A stretch of DNA of 64,000 nucleotides from RGIG9115 sp045648165 (GTDB lineage: Bacteria; Bacillota; Clostridia; UBA1381): positions 70,384 through 134,383 of the forward strand of contig JAZRNL010000008.1 in NCBI GenBank assembly GCA_045648165.1. The letters run 5' to 3'. Positions within the stretch are counted from its first letter, which is position 1. Every line of letters starts with the position of its first letter. The notes under the pieces were generated by a model. That model was given only the letters and a program-made list of their open reading frames with translations, ran no database searches and had not been told where the DNA came from. The translations under genes and the position numbers were made by a program. Positions 1 to 8,683 of this stretch are shown here, in pieces.

Positions 1-234
1 CACAAGTATAAACACCATAGGTTTTATACCTTTTAAAATAAGCTTAAGAGGAACTCCGCATGAAAAGAGGATAGTAATAGTAAATATACTCACAATCACA
101 TATGATAAAATCTCATCTATAATAAACAAGAGTACCATATAAAGAACAGCAAGTATAATTTTGATTTTGGGGTCCATTCTATGAATGAAAGAATCTCCTT
201 CAACATATTGGCCTATTATAACATCTTTAAACAT
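1..234 (-). CDS. ecfT: ECF transporter transmembrane protein EcfT (partial, N-terminal part)
   Basis: This is the first 78 codons of a membrane protein that runs off the left edge of the window. It begins MFKDVIIGQYVEGDSFIHRM and continues with DPKIKI and hydrophobic segments, the usual N-terminus of EcfT, the scaffold joining the two ATPases of an energy-coupling factor transporter to interchangeable substrate-binding S components. An AAGGAGG site lies inside the end of ecfA2 about 10 bases before the ATG. It is the third gene of ecfA1-ecfA2-ecfT on the minus strand, three bases after ecfA2. The C-terminal coupling helices cannot be seen, so the assignment rests on the N-terminus and the operon. 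Confidence 0.88.
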   Translation of the reverse strand, partial: MFKDVIIGQYVEGDSFIHRMDPKIKIILAVLYMVLLFIIDEILSYVIVSIFTITILFSCGVPLKLILKGIKPMVFILV

Positions 235-236
235 AA

Positions 237-1094
237 CTATCTGCCCTCCTTACGAAGAAGTTCTGAAATTGCGTTAATTCCATATTTCAGAGTATAGATA
301 TGAGGTGGCAGTTCATAGCCTTTATTTCTTAACTTATCTGTTATAGATGTGATCTGGGGCACATTAAGACCTATTTTTTTAAGTTCCTCTCCTCGGGAAA
401 ATATCTCGGCCACAGTCCCAGTCATTGCCACTGTTCCCTTGTTCATAACAATAATTCTCTCAGCAACCCCTGCAACATCTTCCATAGAATGAGAAACAAA
501 GATTATAGTCATTTCAGGGCGTAATTCGTGAAGATTTTTAAGCATCGCAAGAATTCTGTCTCTTCCCTTTGGATCAAGACCTGCCACCGGTTCATCAAGA
601 ACTAACACTGACGGTTCCATTGCAATAACACCCGCAATAGCTACTCGCCTTTTCTGACCGCCTGACAATTCAAAAGGAGACTTCAAAAAATATTTATCTT
701 TTATCTCCATAATTTCACAAGCACGAATTACACGGTGTTTGATTTCCTCTTCGCCAAGTCCGAGGTTTTTAGGCCCGAAAGCTATATCATCATATACAGT
801 TTCTTCAAAAAGTTGATACTCAGGGTATTGAAAAACAAGACCAACTTTTTTTCTGATTTCAATTTTATTTGCGTTTTTATCTGTAACATCCAACCCGTCG
901 ATTATCACTGTTCCTGAAGACGGCATGGTAAGTGCATTAAAATGTTGAATAAGAGTCGATTTACCGGAACCTGTATGACCAATCAAAGCAACAATTTCAC
1001 CGTTTTGTATATCTAAGTTTATATTATCGAGCGCAACTCTACCGGTAGGCAATCCCTCTCCGTAAACGAAGCTAAGGTTTTTAACACTAATCAT
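237..1094 (-). CDS. ecfA2: ECF transporter ATPase EcfA2
   Basis: ABC-type ATPase that powers vitamin and cofactor uptake with EcfA1 and EcfT. Visible motifs are a Walker A (GHTGSGKST) near residue 39 of the chosen start, a Q-loop (FQYPEYQLFEETV), the signature LSGGQKRRVAIAG and a Walker B ending LVLDEPVAGLD, followed by an H-loop His (FVSHSMED). Length of about 285 residues fits the family. An upstream in-frame start exists, but the ATG at 1094 is chosen because the protein then begins MISVKNLSF, the family N-terminus, and the start overlaps the ecfA1 stop by four bases. The pair with ecfA1 marks this as the general ECF module. Confidence 0.93.
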   Translation of the reverse strand: MISVKNLSFVYGEGLPTGRVALDNINLDIQNGEIVALIGHTGSGKSTLIQHFNALTMPSSGTVIIDGLDVTDKNANKIEIRKKVGLVFQYPEYQLFEETVYDDIAFGPKNLGLGEEEIKHRVIRACEIMEIKDKYFLKSPFELSGGQKRRVAIAGVIAMEPSVLVLDEPVAGLDPKGRDRILAMLKNLHELRPEMTIIFVSHSMEDVAGVAERIIVMNKGTVAMTGTVAEIFSRGEELKKIGLNVPQITSITDKLRNKGYELPPHIYTLKYGINAISELLRKEGR

Positions 1095-1933
1095 TTTCCT
1101 ACCTCCAGCAAACGCACAATCTCTCTCACACACTCTTCTGAAGTGATAACGTGAGGAATAGGAAAGCCCTCTTCTCTCAAAGAGAAAGCGAGCTCAGTGG
1201 CTTGGGGCACATCAAGACCGATTTTCTTAAGCAAAGTAATATTTTTAAATACTTCAAACGGTGTATCATCCAGGAGAACCTTGCCGTTATCCATTACAAC
1301 CACCCTGTCTGCTTCTGCCGCTTCGTCCATATAATGAGTGATAAGTACAACAGTTACTCCTCTTTCACGATTAAGTTTTTTTATAGTTTCAATAACTTCT
1401 GTACGACCAACAGGGTCAAGCATTGCCGTAGGCTCGTCAAGGATAATATATTTAGGCTCCATAGCAAGAACAGATGCAATTGCAACTCTCTGCTTCTGAC
1501 CGCCGGAAAGTCTGGATGGTTGCTGACGTCTGTAATCATACATACCTACACACTTAAGGCACGCATCGACACGGTTTCGGATTTCTTCAGAGGGTACTCC
1601 AAGATTTTCAGGTGCAAAAGCAACATCATCTTCTACCACCGCCGCCACCATCTGGTTGTCGGGATTCTGAAACACCATTCCAACATCAGAGCGAATGTCA
1701 AAAAGACGGTCCTCATCCTTAGTGTTGATACCGTCTACTATACAATCTCCGCTATCAGGTATAAGTATACCGTTTAAATGCTTGGCAAGTGTAGATTTCC
1801 CTGAACCATTATGACCAAGAATTGCCACAAACTCCCCTTCTTTTATAGAAAGGCTCACATTATCAAGCACACGGGCTTCTTCATCTGATACTTCTTTTTG
1901 ATAACTGAATGATATGTTTTTAATTTCAATCAT
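1091..1933 (-). CDS. ecfA1: ECF transporter ATPase EcfA1
   Basis: First gene of the ECF core operon. Walker A (GHNGSGKST), Q-loop (FQNPDNQMV, the EcfA1-typical form), signature LSGGQKQRVAIAS and Walker B ending IILDEPTAMLD are all intact. The start is placed at the ATG at 1933 (MIEIKNISF), with AAAGGA about 11 bases upstream; a TTG two codons earlier sits closer to the same AAAGGA and is an alternative. EcfA1 and EcfA2 form the heterodimer that hydrolyses ATP under EcfT. The upstream gene is a divergent acyl-AMP ligase, not the ribosomal protein genes that often precede this operon. Confidence 0.93.
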   Translation of the reverse strand: MIEIKNISFSYQKEVSDEEARVLDNVSLSIKEGEFVAILGHNGSGKSTLAKHLNGILIPDSGDCIVDGINTKDEDRLFDIRSDVGMVFQNPDNQMVAAVVEDDVAFAPENLGVPSEEIRNRVDACLKCVGMYDYRRQQPSRLSGGQKQRVAIASVLAMEPKYIILDEPTAMLDPVGRTEVIETIKKLNRERGVTVVLITHYMDEAAEADRVVVMDNGKVLLDDTPFEVFKNITLLKKIGLDVPQATELAFSLREEGFPIPHVITSEECVREIVRLLEVGK

Positions 1934-2131
1934 TATCAATCAAATCCTTTACAAAATTAAACATAATGATACTATCATAAATCCAACAAAAAATAAATAC
2001 TTTTTTTACATTTTGTGGCTATCTTTACAAAAAAACAAATTTACCTTACATAAAATTTAGATAAATACAAACCTCATAAATATATATTATCGTCATTAAT
2101 ATTACAAAATGATTAAACTATTATTATTCTG

Positions 2132-2160
2132 TTGACAAAAAAATAGCATTATGATATTAT
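2132..2160 (+). promoter_or_regulatory. Sigma-A type promoter of the acyl ligase/ACP operon
   Basis: TTGACA (2132-2137), a 17-base spacer and TATTAT (2155-2160) precede the ligase start by 36 bases. The near-consensus -35 and exact spacing make this a strong promoter. Confidence 0.8.
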
Positions 2161-2162
2161 AG

Positions 2163-2178
2163 TATCTAATATTAGATA
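2163..2178. promoter_or_regulatory. Perfect 16-bp palindrome, probable operator
   Basis: TATCTAATATTAGATA is a perfect inverted repeat beginning two bases after the -10 box, so it covers the expected transcription start. Position and AT-rich palindromy suit a MarR- or TetR-type repressor. No such regulator gene lies next to it, so the protein is unknown. Confidence 0.6.
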
Positions 2179-2195
2179 TCAAGGAGTGTGATACG

Positions 2196-3761
2196 ATGAA
2201 GATGAAATACAAGCCCTTACAAAAAAAGTTAGAGCTTAATAACTTCAAGGATTTAATTGAATTCAGAGCTAACTCTTCAAACAAAATTGCGTATAAGTAC
2301 AGACTGAAAAAAGAAGTCATAGAAATCACAGCCGAACAGTTCAAGCAACACATCGAATTTTTTGGAACTTATCTGTATAATTGCGATGTAAAAAACACAA
2401 AGGTAGCCTTAATCGGTGAAAATAGTTATGAATGGATTGTTTCATATTTTGCTATAGTAAATGGTGGAAATGTGGTAGTTCCCCTGGATAAAGAACTTTC
2501 ACCCGAAGATATTAAAGAGCTCATCACAAGAAGTAATTGTTCTGCGCTTGTGTATGCAGACTCATACAGTGATATTGCGGAGGATAATTCTGAACTGAAA
2601 ACATATTCTATGAAAGACTTTGCCAAGTTTTACGAAGAAGGCCGTAAAATTATTGACGGTGGCAATACTGAGTATCTCGACTATGTTCCTGACGGTGATG
2701 CAATGAGCTCAATTATATTCACTTCAGGTACTACCGGCAAGCCTAAGGGTGTTATGCTTTCACCAAAAAACATGATAGCAGACATCAATGCTGCAGGAAG
2801 CATTTCTTCTCTTGCCGGAGATACTTTGCTTACTCTTCCTTTGCATCATACATTTGCTTTTTCAACAAGTGTAATTGCAAATATTATGTTTGAAGGCACA
2901 ACAGCTATCAACGCCAGCATCAGAAACTTCAAGAAAGACCTGGCAGAATTTAAGCCAAGAAACATATGCGTTGTTCCACTCTATCTCGAATCACTTTACA
3001 AAAACATCTGGAACGGAGCTAAAGAACAGAAAAAAGATAAGCTTTTGAAGGTTATGATAAAAATAAGCAACATCCTCAGAAAAGTCGGAATAGACCTCAG
3101 AAGAAAGCTATTTAAATCTATTCTTGATAATCTTGGCGGAAATCTCGACCTTCTCGTTGCAGGCGGTGCACCCATCAGCGATGTTTACACAAAAGGCTTT
3201 GACGATTTAGGAATAACAGTTCTTAACGGCTACGGAATTACAGAATGTTCTCCTGTAGTATCAGTTAACGAATATGGAAACCTTGTACTTGGCAGTGTTG
3301 GTGTTGTATGCGATTGTTGTGAAATAAAGATTAAAGACGGAGAAATCCTTGTCAAAGGTGAGAACGTAATGCTTGGATATTTTGGAGATGAAAAGGCAAC
3401 CGAGGAAGCGTTTGATGATGGTTGGTTTAAAACCGGTGACCTTGGTCATCTGGAAGGTAACATTCTTTTCATCACAGGAAGAAAGAAAAACCTTATCATT
3501 TTAAGTAACGGTAAAAACGTATCACCTGAAGAATTGGAAGACCTTATTCTTACCAATTCAAACGCAGATGAAGTTATTGTTTCAGCAGAAGGCGACTACA
3601 TCGGCGCAGAAATATACGCAGAAAACCGTGAAGGTATTCAGGAAGCAATAAATGAACTTAACAAAAAGCTTCCTTCCTACAAGCAAATCCAGAAAGTCAC
3701 ATTCAGAGATACTGAATTTGAAAAAACCACAACAAAGAAAATAAAGAGAAAATACAACTAA
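2196..3761 (+). CDS. AMP-dependent acyl ligase (fatty acyl-CoA/acyl-ACP synthetase type)
   Basis: ANL-superfamily adenylating enzyme of 521 residues that activates a carboxylic acid as acyl-AMP and passes it to a thiol. Motifs in order: the P-loop FTSGTTGKPKGVML near residue 180, NGYGITECSP near 350, GWFKTGDLGHL near 405, GRKKNLIILSNGKNVSPEELE with the hinge, and the C-terminal catalytic lysine region ending TTTKKIKRKYN. AAGGAG lies nine bases before the ATG. The gene is followed after 15 bases by a stand-alone acyl carrier protein, so the likely acceptor is that carrier's phosphopantetheine rather than only CoA. The substrate acid cannot be read from sequence. Confidence 0.85.
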   Translation: MKMKYKPLQKKLELNNFKDLIEFRANSSNKIAYKYRLKKEVIEITAEQFKQHIEFFGTYLYNCDVKNTKVALIGENSYEWIVSYFAIVNGGNVVVPLDKELSPEDIKELITRSNCSALVYADSYSDIAEDNSELKTYSMKDFAKFYEEGRKIIDGGNTEYLDYVPDGDAMSSIIFTSGTTGKPKGVMLSPKNMIADINAAGSISSLAGDTLLTLPLHHTFAFSTSVIANIMFEGTTAINASIRNFKKDLAEFKPRNICVVPLYLESLYKNIWNGAKEQKKDKLLKVMIKISNILRKVGIDLRRKLFKSILDNLGGNLDLLVAGGAPISDVYTKGFDDLGITVLNGYGITECSPVVSVNEYGNLVLGSVGVVCDCCEIKIKDGEILVKGENVMLGYFGDEKATEEAFDDGWFKTGDLGHLEGNILFITGRKKNLIILSNGKNVSPEELEDLILTNSNADEVIVSAEGDYIGAEIYAENREGIQEAINELNKKLPSYKQIQKVTFRDTEFEKTTTKKIKRKYN

Positions 3762-3776
3762 GAAAGGGACATTAAT

Positions 3777-3995
3777 ATGTTTGAAAGAGTTAAAAATATT
3801 TTATCAGAATTTGCAGATGCAAATGTAATCGCACCTGACGCATCCCTCACCGCTGACTTAGGTCTCACATCATTCGATGTTATTTCTATCATAATGGCTT
3901 TTGAGGATGAGTTTGAAATCGAAATTTCAGACAGGGATGCCCATAAAATGGTTACAGTACAGGACATTGTTGACTACATAGAAGAAAGAGTATGA
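3777..3995 (+). CDS. Acyl carrier protein (stand-alone)
   Basis: A 72-residue acidic carrier protein. The phosphopantetheine attachment serine lies in the motif LGLTSFDVISI, equivalent to the DSLD motif of fatty-acid ACP but with Thr in place of Asp before the Ser. It continues with the acidic helix II/III region (AFEDEFEIEISD) and ends with VQDIVDYIEER. A ribosome site (AAAGGGA) precedes the ATG. Co-transcribed with the acyl ligase, it probably receives the activated acid. It is not the housekeeping fatty-acid ACP judging by its neighbours: no fab genes are near. Confidence 0.85.
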   Translation: MFERVKNILSEFADANVIAPDASLTADLGLTSFDVISIIMAFEDEFEIEISDRDAHKMVTVQDIVDYIEERV

Positions 3996-4067
3996 ATTTT
4001 AAGGTTTTGTGTCAAGGCGCCAAACCTATATTACACTTCAATGTTATCAACCGATAATTCATAAAAT

Positions 4068-4104
4068 AAACAGCTCTGATTGCACAAATGCATCAGAGCT
4101 GTTT
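4068..4104. terminator. Bidirectional rho-independent terminator
   Basis: A 13-bp perfect stem (AAACAGCTCTGAT / ATCAGAGCTGTTT) with an 11-base loop, followed by T on the plus strand and by a T-rich run on the minus strand. It separates the convergent ACP and S41 protease genes. Confidence 0.85.
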
Positions 4105-4119
4105 TGATATTAACCAACA

Positions 4120-5550
4120 TTACTCAGGAATTTTGTTCTCTCCAGTAAATAGTTCATATGCTTTATTTAATTGTTCATCAACAAGGATTTCTAAAGAAGA
4201 AAACTCTTTATCAATTCTTGACTGCGTTGTTATATCAAGAACCCCATATGAATATAAATCTGTTTTCTCCTGGAATTCTTTAATAGCATCTTCTAAAAGG
4301 ATATCAAACTGTTCATTAATTTCCCCACTATAGTAACCAAGATAATACAGTTTTTCCTTTGCCACCTTCACATCAGTCCCAACATCACCAATCTTAAGTT
4401 TATTTAAGAAACCAAATTGAGGATACTTTTTAACATCAATAGGCTTTAAAACGTTTTCCACTTCAACATCCGGATAAAGTCCTATACCGTTAATGGCATT
4501 GCCGTTTCTTGTAAGATAATGCCCTATTGTGAGTTTGAAAACAGAGCCGTTTGAAAGGGGAAACGTACCCTGTATAACACCTTTTCCGTATGTTTTATTA
4601 CCTATAAGAATTCCCGCTTTTGAATCCTGTAAAGCACCCGCTAAAATTTCCGCTGCGCTGGCAGTGTATTCATTTACAAGAACATTAAAATTATATTTTG
4701 TAGATTTAAGCTCAGAATAAAATGTTTTGTTCATATACGGCTGACGATATTTAGTGTCAACAATAACCCCCTCAGGGACAATTAAACGACCTAAGGTTAC
4801 TGCACAGTCAAGATATCCTCCGCCATTATTACGAAGGTCCAGAATAATATTTTTTATTCCGTCTTTATCCGCAGAAGACAAAGCTTCAGAAAACTCCAGT
4901 GTTGTATGATCTGACATATCTATAACGCTGATATAGGCCACATCATCAGACAGTTTCGTATAAGTTACAGTATCCTCATTAACTTCACAACGTATTACAT
5001 CATATGTAAACGTTTCGCCATTTCGAAGAACTGATACATTAACAACTTTTCCAAGTTCCCCCGCAATCGCATTTCTCACTGCATTAGTGTTTTTGCCGTA
5101 CATATCTTCGCCGTTAACTTTGGATATTTTATCACCAATCATCATTCCACAGGCTTCTGCCGAACTCCCCTGTGTAAAACCTGTAATAACCACATATCCT
5201 TCACGTTGTTCAATACGTACACCTATTCCGTAAAATGTACGATTTATACCATTTACAAAACCCTGGTACTCCTCTTTAGTGAAAAATTCACTATACGGAT
5301 CAAGAGCAAGTAACATACTTTTAAGGAGTTCAAGCAGCTTATCGTCATCATCTTTGACATATTCAGATATTGCTCTTAGCATTATATTTGTATCGTCAAG
5401 AGTGTCGTCAATATAGTATGTTGAAATGTAACCCGCTACCTGTTCAAAAACGCCATATTCAGGACTGAACTCAAATTCAGCCAGAGCTAAAGATGGCGCA
5501 ACAAACATTGCAAGACACATAATCAAAGAAATCAGTCGTTTAAATTTCAT
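4120..5550 (-). CDS. S41 family C-terminal processing peptidase with peptidoglycan-binding domain
   Basis: A 476-residue exported serine protease of the CtpA/CtpB type. A signal peptide (MKFKRLISLIMCLAMFVAP then SLALAE) is followed by a helical region, a PDZ domain near residues 100-170 (YGIGVRIEQREGYVVITGF), the S41 core with the nucleophile in EYTASAAEILAG and the general-base Lys in GNKTYGKGVIQ, and a C-terminal peptidoglycan-binding domain (LKIGDVGTDVKVAKEKLYYLGY). Its start overlaps the DUF1934 gene by four bases. CtpB-type proteases cut envelope or sporulation signalling proteins; its place near spore and wall genes fits, but the substrate is unknown. Confidence 0.9.
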   Translation of the reverse strand: MKFKRLISLIMCLAMFVAPSLALAEFEFSPEYGVFEQVAGYISTYYIDDTLDDTNIMLRAISEYVKDDDDKLLELLKSMLLALDPYSEFFTKEEYQGFVNGINRTFYGIGVRIEQREGYVVITGFTQGSSAEACGMMIGDKISKVNGEDMYGKNTNAVRNAIAGELGKVVNVSVLRNGETFTYDVIRCEVNEDTVTYTKLSDDVAYISVIDMSDHTTLEFSEALSSADKDGIKNIILDLRNNGGGYLDCAVTLGRLIVPEGVIVDTKYRQPYMNKTFYSELKSTKYNFNVLVNEYTASAAEILAGALQDSKAGILIGNKTYGKGVIQGTFPLSNGSVFKLTIGHYLTRNGNAINGIGLYPDVEVENVLKPIDVKKYPQFGFLNKLKIGDVGTDVKVAKEKLYYLGYYSGEINEQFDILLEDAIKEFQEKTDLYSYGVLDITTQSRIDKEFSSLEILVDEQLNKAYELFTGENKIPE

Positions 5551-5990
5551 ATTGTTTCCTTTCTATCTATACATTTAACTGTTATGGTTACGTTGTTTCT
5601 GTAAGTTTTGTCGGTGATATCCATTTTATAATCCAAAACAATTTTACCACCATCAGAATCAAGTGCGCACATTACATTTTTGCACTTTATAGAGACGGGA
5701 ATACTGCCATAAGGAGTATTATACACAGTTTTATATTCTTTCCCGCTTTTGAATGTAAGCACAGAAGAATAAGAACCCGTGCGCTTAATTTCAACCGTTT
5801 CACCATCGCATCTTATCACACTGTCAGACATTTTATCACCATCTTCGCCATATTCAGTGTAGAATATAAAATATTTATCTTTTTTAATATATAACGAGCC
5901 GTTATATTCATCAGAGATAAGAGTTTTTTCTCCATCATCAATCTGAACGGTTCTTACCTTAACAACAACTTCTTTTTTTAAGTTATCCAT
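5547..5990 (-). CDS. DUF1934 family beta-barrel protein (YwiB-like)
   Basis: A 147-residue protein rich in beta strands, matching the DUF1934/YwiB family of small lipocalin-like barrels found next to wall and tRNA-synthetase genes in Firmicutes. Recognisable features are the opening VKVRTVQIDDGEKTLIS, the central TGSYSSVLTFKSGKEY and the repeated acidic-aromatic strands. No signal peptide or catalytic motif is evident. It starts directly after the ddl stop codon and overlaps the S41 protease start, so the three genes form one transcript. The function is unknown. Confidence 0.8.
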   Translation of the reverse strand: MDNLKKEVVVKVRTVQIDDGEKTLISDEYNGSLYIKKDKYFIFYTEYGEDGDKMSDSVIRCDGETVEIKRTGSYSSVLTFKSGKEYKTVYNTPYGSIPVSIKCKNVMCALDSDGGKIVLDYKMDITDKTYRNNVTITVKCIDRKETI

Positions 5991-7052
5991 TTACTTTAAT
6001 CGGTCCTCCGCAAGTTCAATAAGACGGTCAAGAAGTTCAGAATAACCAACTCCGCAGGCTTTCCAAAGCTTAGGATACATACTAATATTGGTAAATCCGG
6101 GAAGTGTGTTGATTTCATTCAGTATAACTTTATTATCAGAGTTTCTCACAAAAAAGTCAACTCGGGAAAGTCCCATACCATCCATAGCACGAAAAGCTTT
6201 AACCGCATAGGCTCTTATCTCCTCACGAATTTCAGGCGCAAGGTCAGCCGGTATATGAAGCTCAGTTGTGTTATCGTTATACTTGGCGTCAAAGTCGTAG
6301 AATTCAACCATAGGCACAATCTCCCCAACCTCTGATGCATCGGCATTAAGATTGCCCAAAACTGCACATTCAACCTCTCTGCCATCGATATTTTCCTCGA
6401 CTAAAACCTTTCTGCCGAATTCCAGCGCATATAAAATTGCACTTTTGAGCTCTTCTCTGCAATTTGCTTTACCCACCCCCACAGATGAGCCTGTAGATGC
6501 AGGCTTTACAAAGCAGGGATACCCAATTTTTTCTTCAATTTCGGTTATTTTCATATCTACATCATCGGCATGAAGCACAGTTACCCATGCAGCCTGCGGA
6601 ATCCCTGCATTCCCAAAAACAATTTTAGATAGAGTTTTATCCATCGAATTTGCACTACCCGGCACGCCCATACCAACATATTTTATACCGCTGAGCTCAA
6701 ACAAACCCTGAACAGTACCATCTTCTCCATATTCACCGTGAAGCACAGGAAAAACACAGTCTATTTTTATGAGTTCGACATTTCCATCCTTCCACATAAG
6801 CAATCCGCCATCAGAAGTGTCAGGAGAAATAATAGCTTTATAAAGGCAATCCTTTTCTTGTTCCCATAAACCGCCTTCAATTTTATTATAATCACCTGTA
6901 TACAAAAACCATTTCCCTGTTTTTGTAATACCCAGCATATGTACATTATACTTATCTTTGTTAAGATTTCTTATTACAGAAGTTACAGATTTTAAAGAAA
7001 TTTCATGTTCAGGCGACATGCCGCCGAACACAACACATATATTTTTTTTCAT
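5991..7052 (-). CDS. ddl: D-alanine--D-alanine ligase
   Basis: ATP-grasp enzyme that joins two D-alanines for peptidoglycan precursor synthesis. The N-terminus VVFGGMSPEHEISLKSV is typical, as are the FPVLHGEYGEDGTVQGLFEL segment near residue 100, KPASTGSSVGVGK (ATP loop) near 185, EENIDGREVECAVLGN and the C-terminal metal-binding NEINTLPGFTNISMYPKLW. The length of 353 residues is normal. The start has AAAGGA about eight bases upstream and a good promoter further up. It heads the ddl-DUF1934-S41 protease transcript. Confidence 0.95.
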   Translation of the reverse strand: MKKNICVVFGGMSPEHEISLKSVTSVIRNLNKDKYNVHMLGITKTGKWFLYTGDYNKIEGGLWEQEKDCLYKAIISPDTSDGGLLMWKDGNVELIKIDCVFPVLHGEYGEDGTVQGLFELSGIKYVGMGVPGSANSMDKTLSKIVFGNAGIPQAAWVTVLHADDVDMKITEIEEKIGYPCFVKPASTGSSVGVGKANCREELKSAILYALEFGRKVLVEENIDGREVECAVLGNLNADASEVGEIVPMVEFYDFDAKYNDNTTELHIPADLAPEIREEIRAYAVKAFRAMDGMGLSRVDFFVRNSDNKVILNEINTLPGFTNISMYPKLWKACGVGYSELLDRLIELAEDRLK

Positions 7053-7084
7053 ACAAAAAATCCTTTCAGAAATTACATACCTCT

Positions 7085-7113
7085 ATGATACTATTAATTT
7101 TTATAAATTTCAA
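7085..7113 (-). promoter_or_regulatory. Promoter of ddl operon
   Basis: On the minus strand TTGAAA (7113-7108), a 17-base spacer and TATCAT (7090-7085) stand about 33 bases before the ddl start. Confidence 0.7.
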
Positions 7114-7153
7114 GACTTTTAATAAAATTTAATATATTTTTAAAATAAATCAA

Positions 7154-7186
7154 AAAAGGAAAAACGCATAAAACGTATTTCCTTTC
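7154..7186 (-). terminator. Rho-independent terminator after the M14 peptidase gene
   Basis: On the minus strand AAAGGAAATACG pairs with CGTTTTTCCTTT across a short loop with one mismatch, then a T run. It lies just after the M14 peptidase stop codon. Confidence 0.75.
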
Positions 7187-7192
7187 ACATAT

Positions 7193-8059
7193 TTATGTAC
7201 CTGACAGTTCATCCATTGCCGCCAAAACTATTTTTGCATTTTCCTCATAAATATCAGCAAGTTGCTCAGTAGGAATAGGATTTTTGCCCATAGCCATTTC
7301 AACGGTAAATCCCGGATTACCGAACTCCTTTATAAACCAATCCTTACATCCGCCGTATGAGGCCGTTCCTACAGGCATAGTAACAGCATATCCGCTTACT
7401 TCTCCCATTCTATTTGCTATATCTTCACTTCTTTTTTCAACCATTCCGTCAAAATCATAATAAATTTCCCTACCCTGAGAATGAAAACATATAAGCATAT
7501 CAGCTTTAAGATCCCTCAAAAAGCCACAAAGAGCAATAGTTTCAGGTTCACTTTCCGGATACTTCCCTCCATAAAGGGACGGTGCCGGTTTTTTAACAGT
7601 ATTTTGCCACAACGCATCGTAATTATGGTTGAGATCAACTCCCGAAGCATTAGCCTGCCATACCTTACTGAAGCTATGAATTCCAACGGAGCTTATCAGC
7701 TTCCTGTGTACAGGATTTGTTATATCAAGCCCGTTAACCGCGATATCAACGCCATCCGGATTAATCATAGGCAAAATATACAACGTTACATCGGTGAAAA
7801 ACTCTACGGCATTTTTATCAAACAGCTTCCCGTCGTTCATAAGCGCGAAATTATATTCCTTTACGAAACGCATAAGAAAGCATGTAGTTATATATTCCAA
7901 ACCATGATGAGCTCCGGTAATTACAAGTTTTTTATCTCCCCTCCCGGTTTTAAGGCAATATATTTCTCTCCCCATAGATGTTTCACCTATTGATGTAACC
8001 TCAGTTGCAACTGGATTTAAAAATTCAATCTCTTTTTTTAAAACATTAAAATCATACAT
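7193..8059 (-). CDS. M14 family zinc carboxypeptidase (gamma-D-glutamyl-diamino-acid endopeptidase type)
   Basis: Zinc peptidase of the M14 fold. The HxxE zinc motif is in GAHHGLEYITT, the third zinc His lies in the ICFHSQGREIYYDF region, and the catalytic Glu in GFTVEMAMGKNP near the C-terminus. The ATG at 8059 is chosen because GGGAAGGA lies five bases before it and the protein then begins MYDFNVLKKEIEFL; a longer reading would overlap spoVAC. Related enzymes of spore-formers cleave gamma-D-Glu-diaminopimelate bonds in cell-wall peptides. No signal peptide is visible, so it may act on recycled muropeptides in the cytoplasm or mother cell. It lies 20 bases after spoVAC. Confidence 0.85.
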   Translation of the reverse strand: MYDFNVLKKEIEFLNPVATEVTSIGETSMGREIYCLKTGRGDKKLVITGAHHGLEYITTCFLMRFVKEYNFALMNDGKLFDKNAVEFFTDVTLYILPMINPDGVDIAVNGLDITNPVHRKLISSVGIHSFSKVWQANASGVDLNHNYDALWQNTVKKPAPSLYGGKYPESEPETIALCGFLRDLKADMLICFHSQGREIYYDFDGMVEKRSEDIANRMGEVSGYAVTMPVGTASYGGCKDWFIKEFGNPGFTVEMAMGKNPIPTEQLADIYEENAKIVLAAMDELSGT

Positions 8060-8079
8060 AAAAATCCTTCCCAAATTTT

Positions 8080-8523
8080 TCAAAAAATTTTTACCACATA
8101 AAATACTAATCCGCACAAAAATGATGACAACGTTGCAAATAGTATTACCGGGCCGGCAATGGTAAAAAGCTTTGCACCGACTCCCAGAACTAATCCCTCA
8201 GACCGTGCCTCAATTGCCGGCGATACAACAGCATTTGCAAAACCGGTTATGGGAACAACCGTACCTGCTCCTGCAACTTTTCCAATTTTAGGAAAAACAT
8301 CCAGACCGGTCAATATTCCCGCTACTACAATAAGAGTTACAGAAGTAAGTGTTGCCACTGTCTTTTCAGGCAATTCAAAACTTTCATAAAATGAAGATAA
8401 AAACTCACCCAAAACCCAGATTGCCCCGCCTATCAAAAACGCATTTATTGTATCTTTTATAACAGGCGATTTTTTTGATTTGTCCATCACATAGCTATTA
8501 TACTCTTCCTTGGTCATATTCAC
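8080..8523 (-). CDS. spoVAC: Stage V sporulation protein AC (SpoVAC)
   Basis: A 147-residue membrane protein with several hydrophobic segments and the hallmark AGAGTVVPITGFANAV, followed by SEGLVLGVGAKLFTIAGPVI. These match SpoVAC, a component of the inner-membrane channel that moves dipicolinic acid and its calcium chelate into and out of the spore. The shorter SpoVAE is related but lacks this N-terminus and length. A GTG start is used, with GGAG nine bases upstream. It is unlinked to spoVAD/spoVAE here, which is unusual; the next gene is the M14 peptidase. Confidence 0.85.
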   Translation of the reverse strand: MNMTKEEYNSYVMDKSKKSPVIKDTINAFLIGGAIWVLGEFLSSFYESFELPEKTVATLTSVTLIVVAGILTGLDVFPKIGKVAGAGTVVPITGFANAVVSPAIEARSEGLVLGVGAKLFTIAGPVILFATLSSFLCGLVFYVVKIF

Positions 8524-8618
8524 AGTTCATCACTCCATAATTTTATGGATATAGTATTTCACACATTATAATATATATTCAATAAATGTTAACTTTATTT
8601 AAATTTTTTAGAAACTAC

Positions 8619-8647
8619 TTGAAAATTTGTTGTTTTAGATATATACT
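8619..8647 (+). promoter_or_regulatory. Promoter of the DUF5685/J-domain operon
   Basis: TTGAAA (8619-8624), a 17-base spacer and TATACT (8642-8647), ending 36 bases before the chosen start of the DUF5685 gene. Confidence 0.65.
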
Positions 8648-8683
8648 AAAATAGTCTATATAACTTTAAATATGGAGAGAATT

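Noticed and set aside
1151..1777. Long plus-strand frame (208 codons) inside ecfA1
   Set aside because: It is the shadow of a well conserved ATPase gene on the other strand and has no family resemblance.
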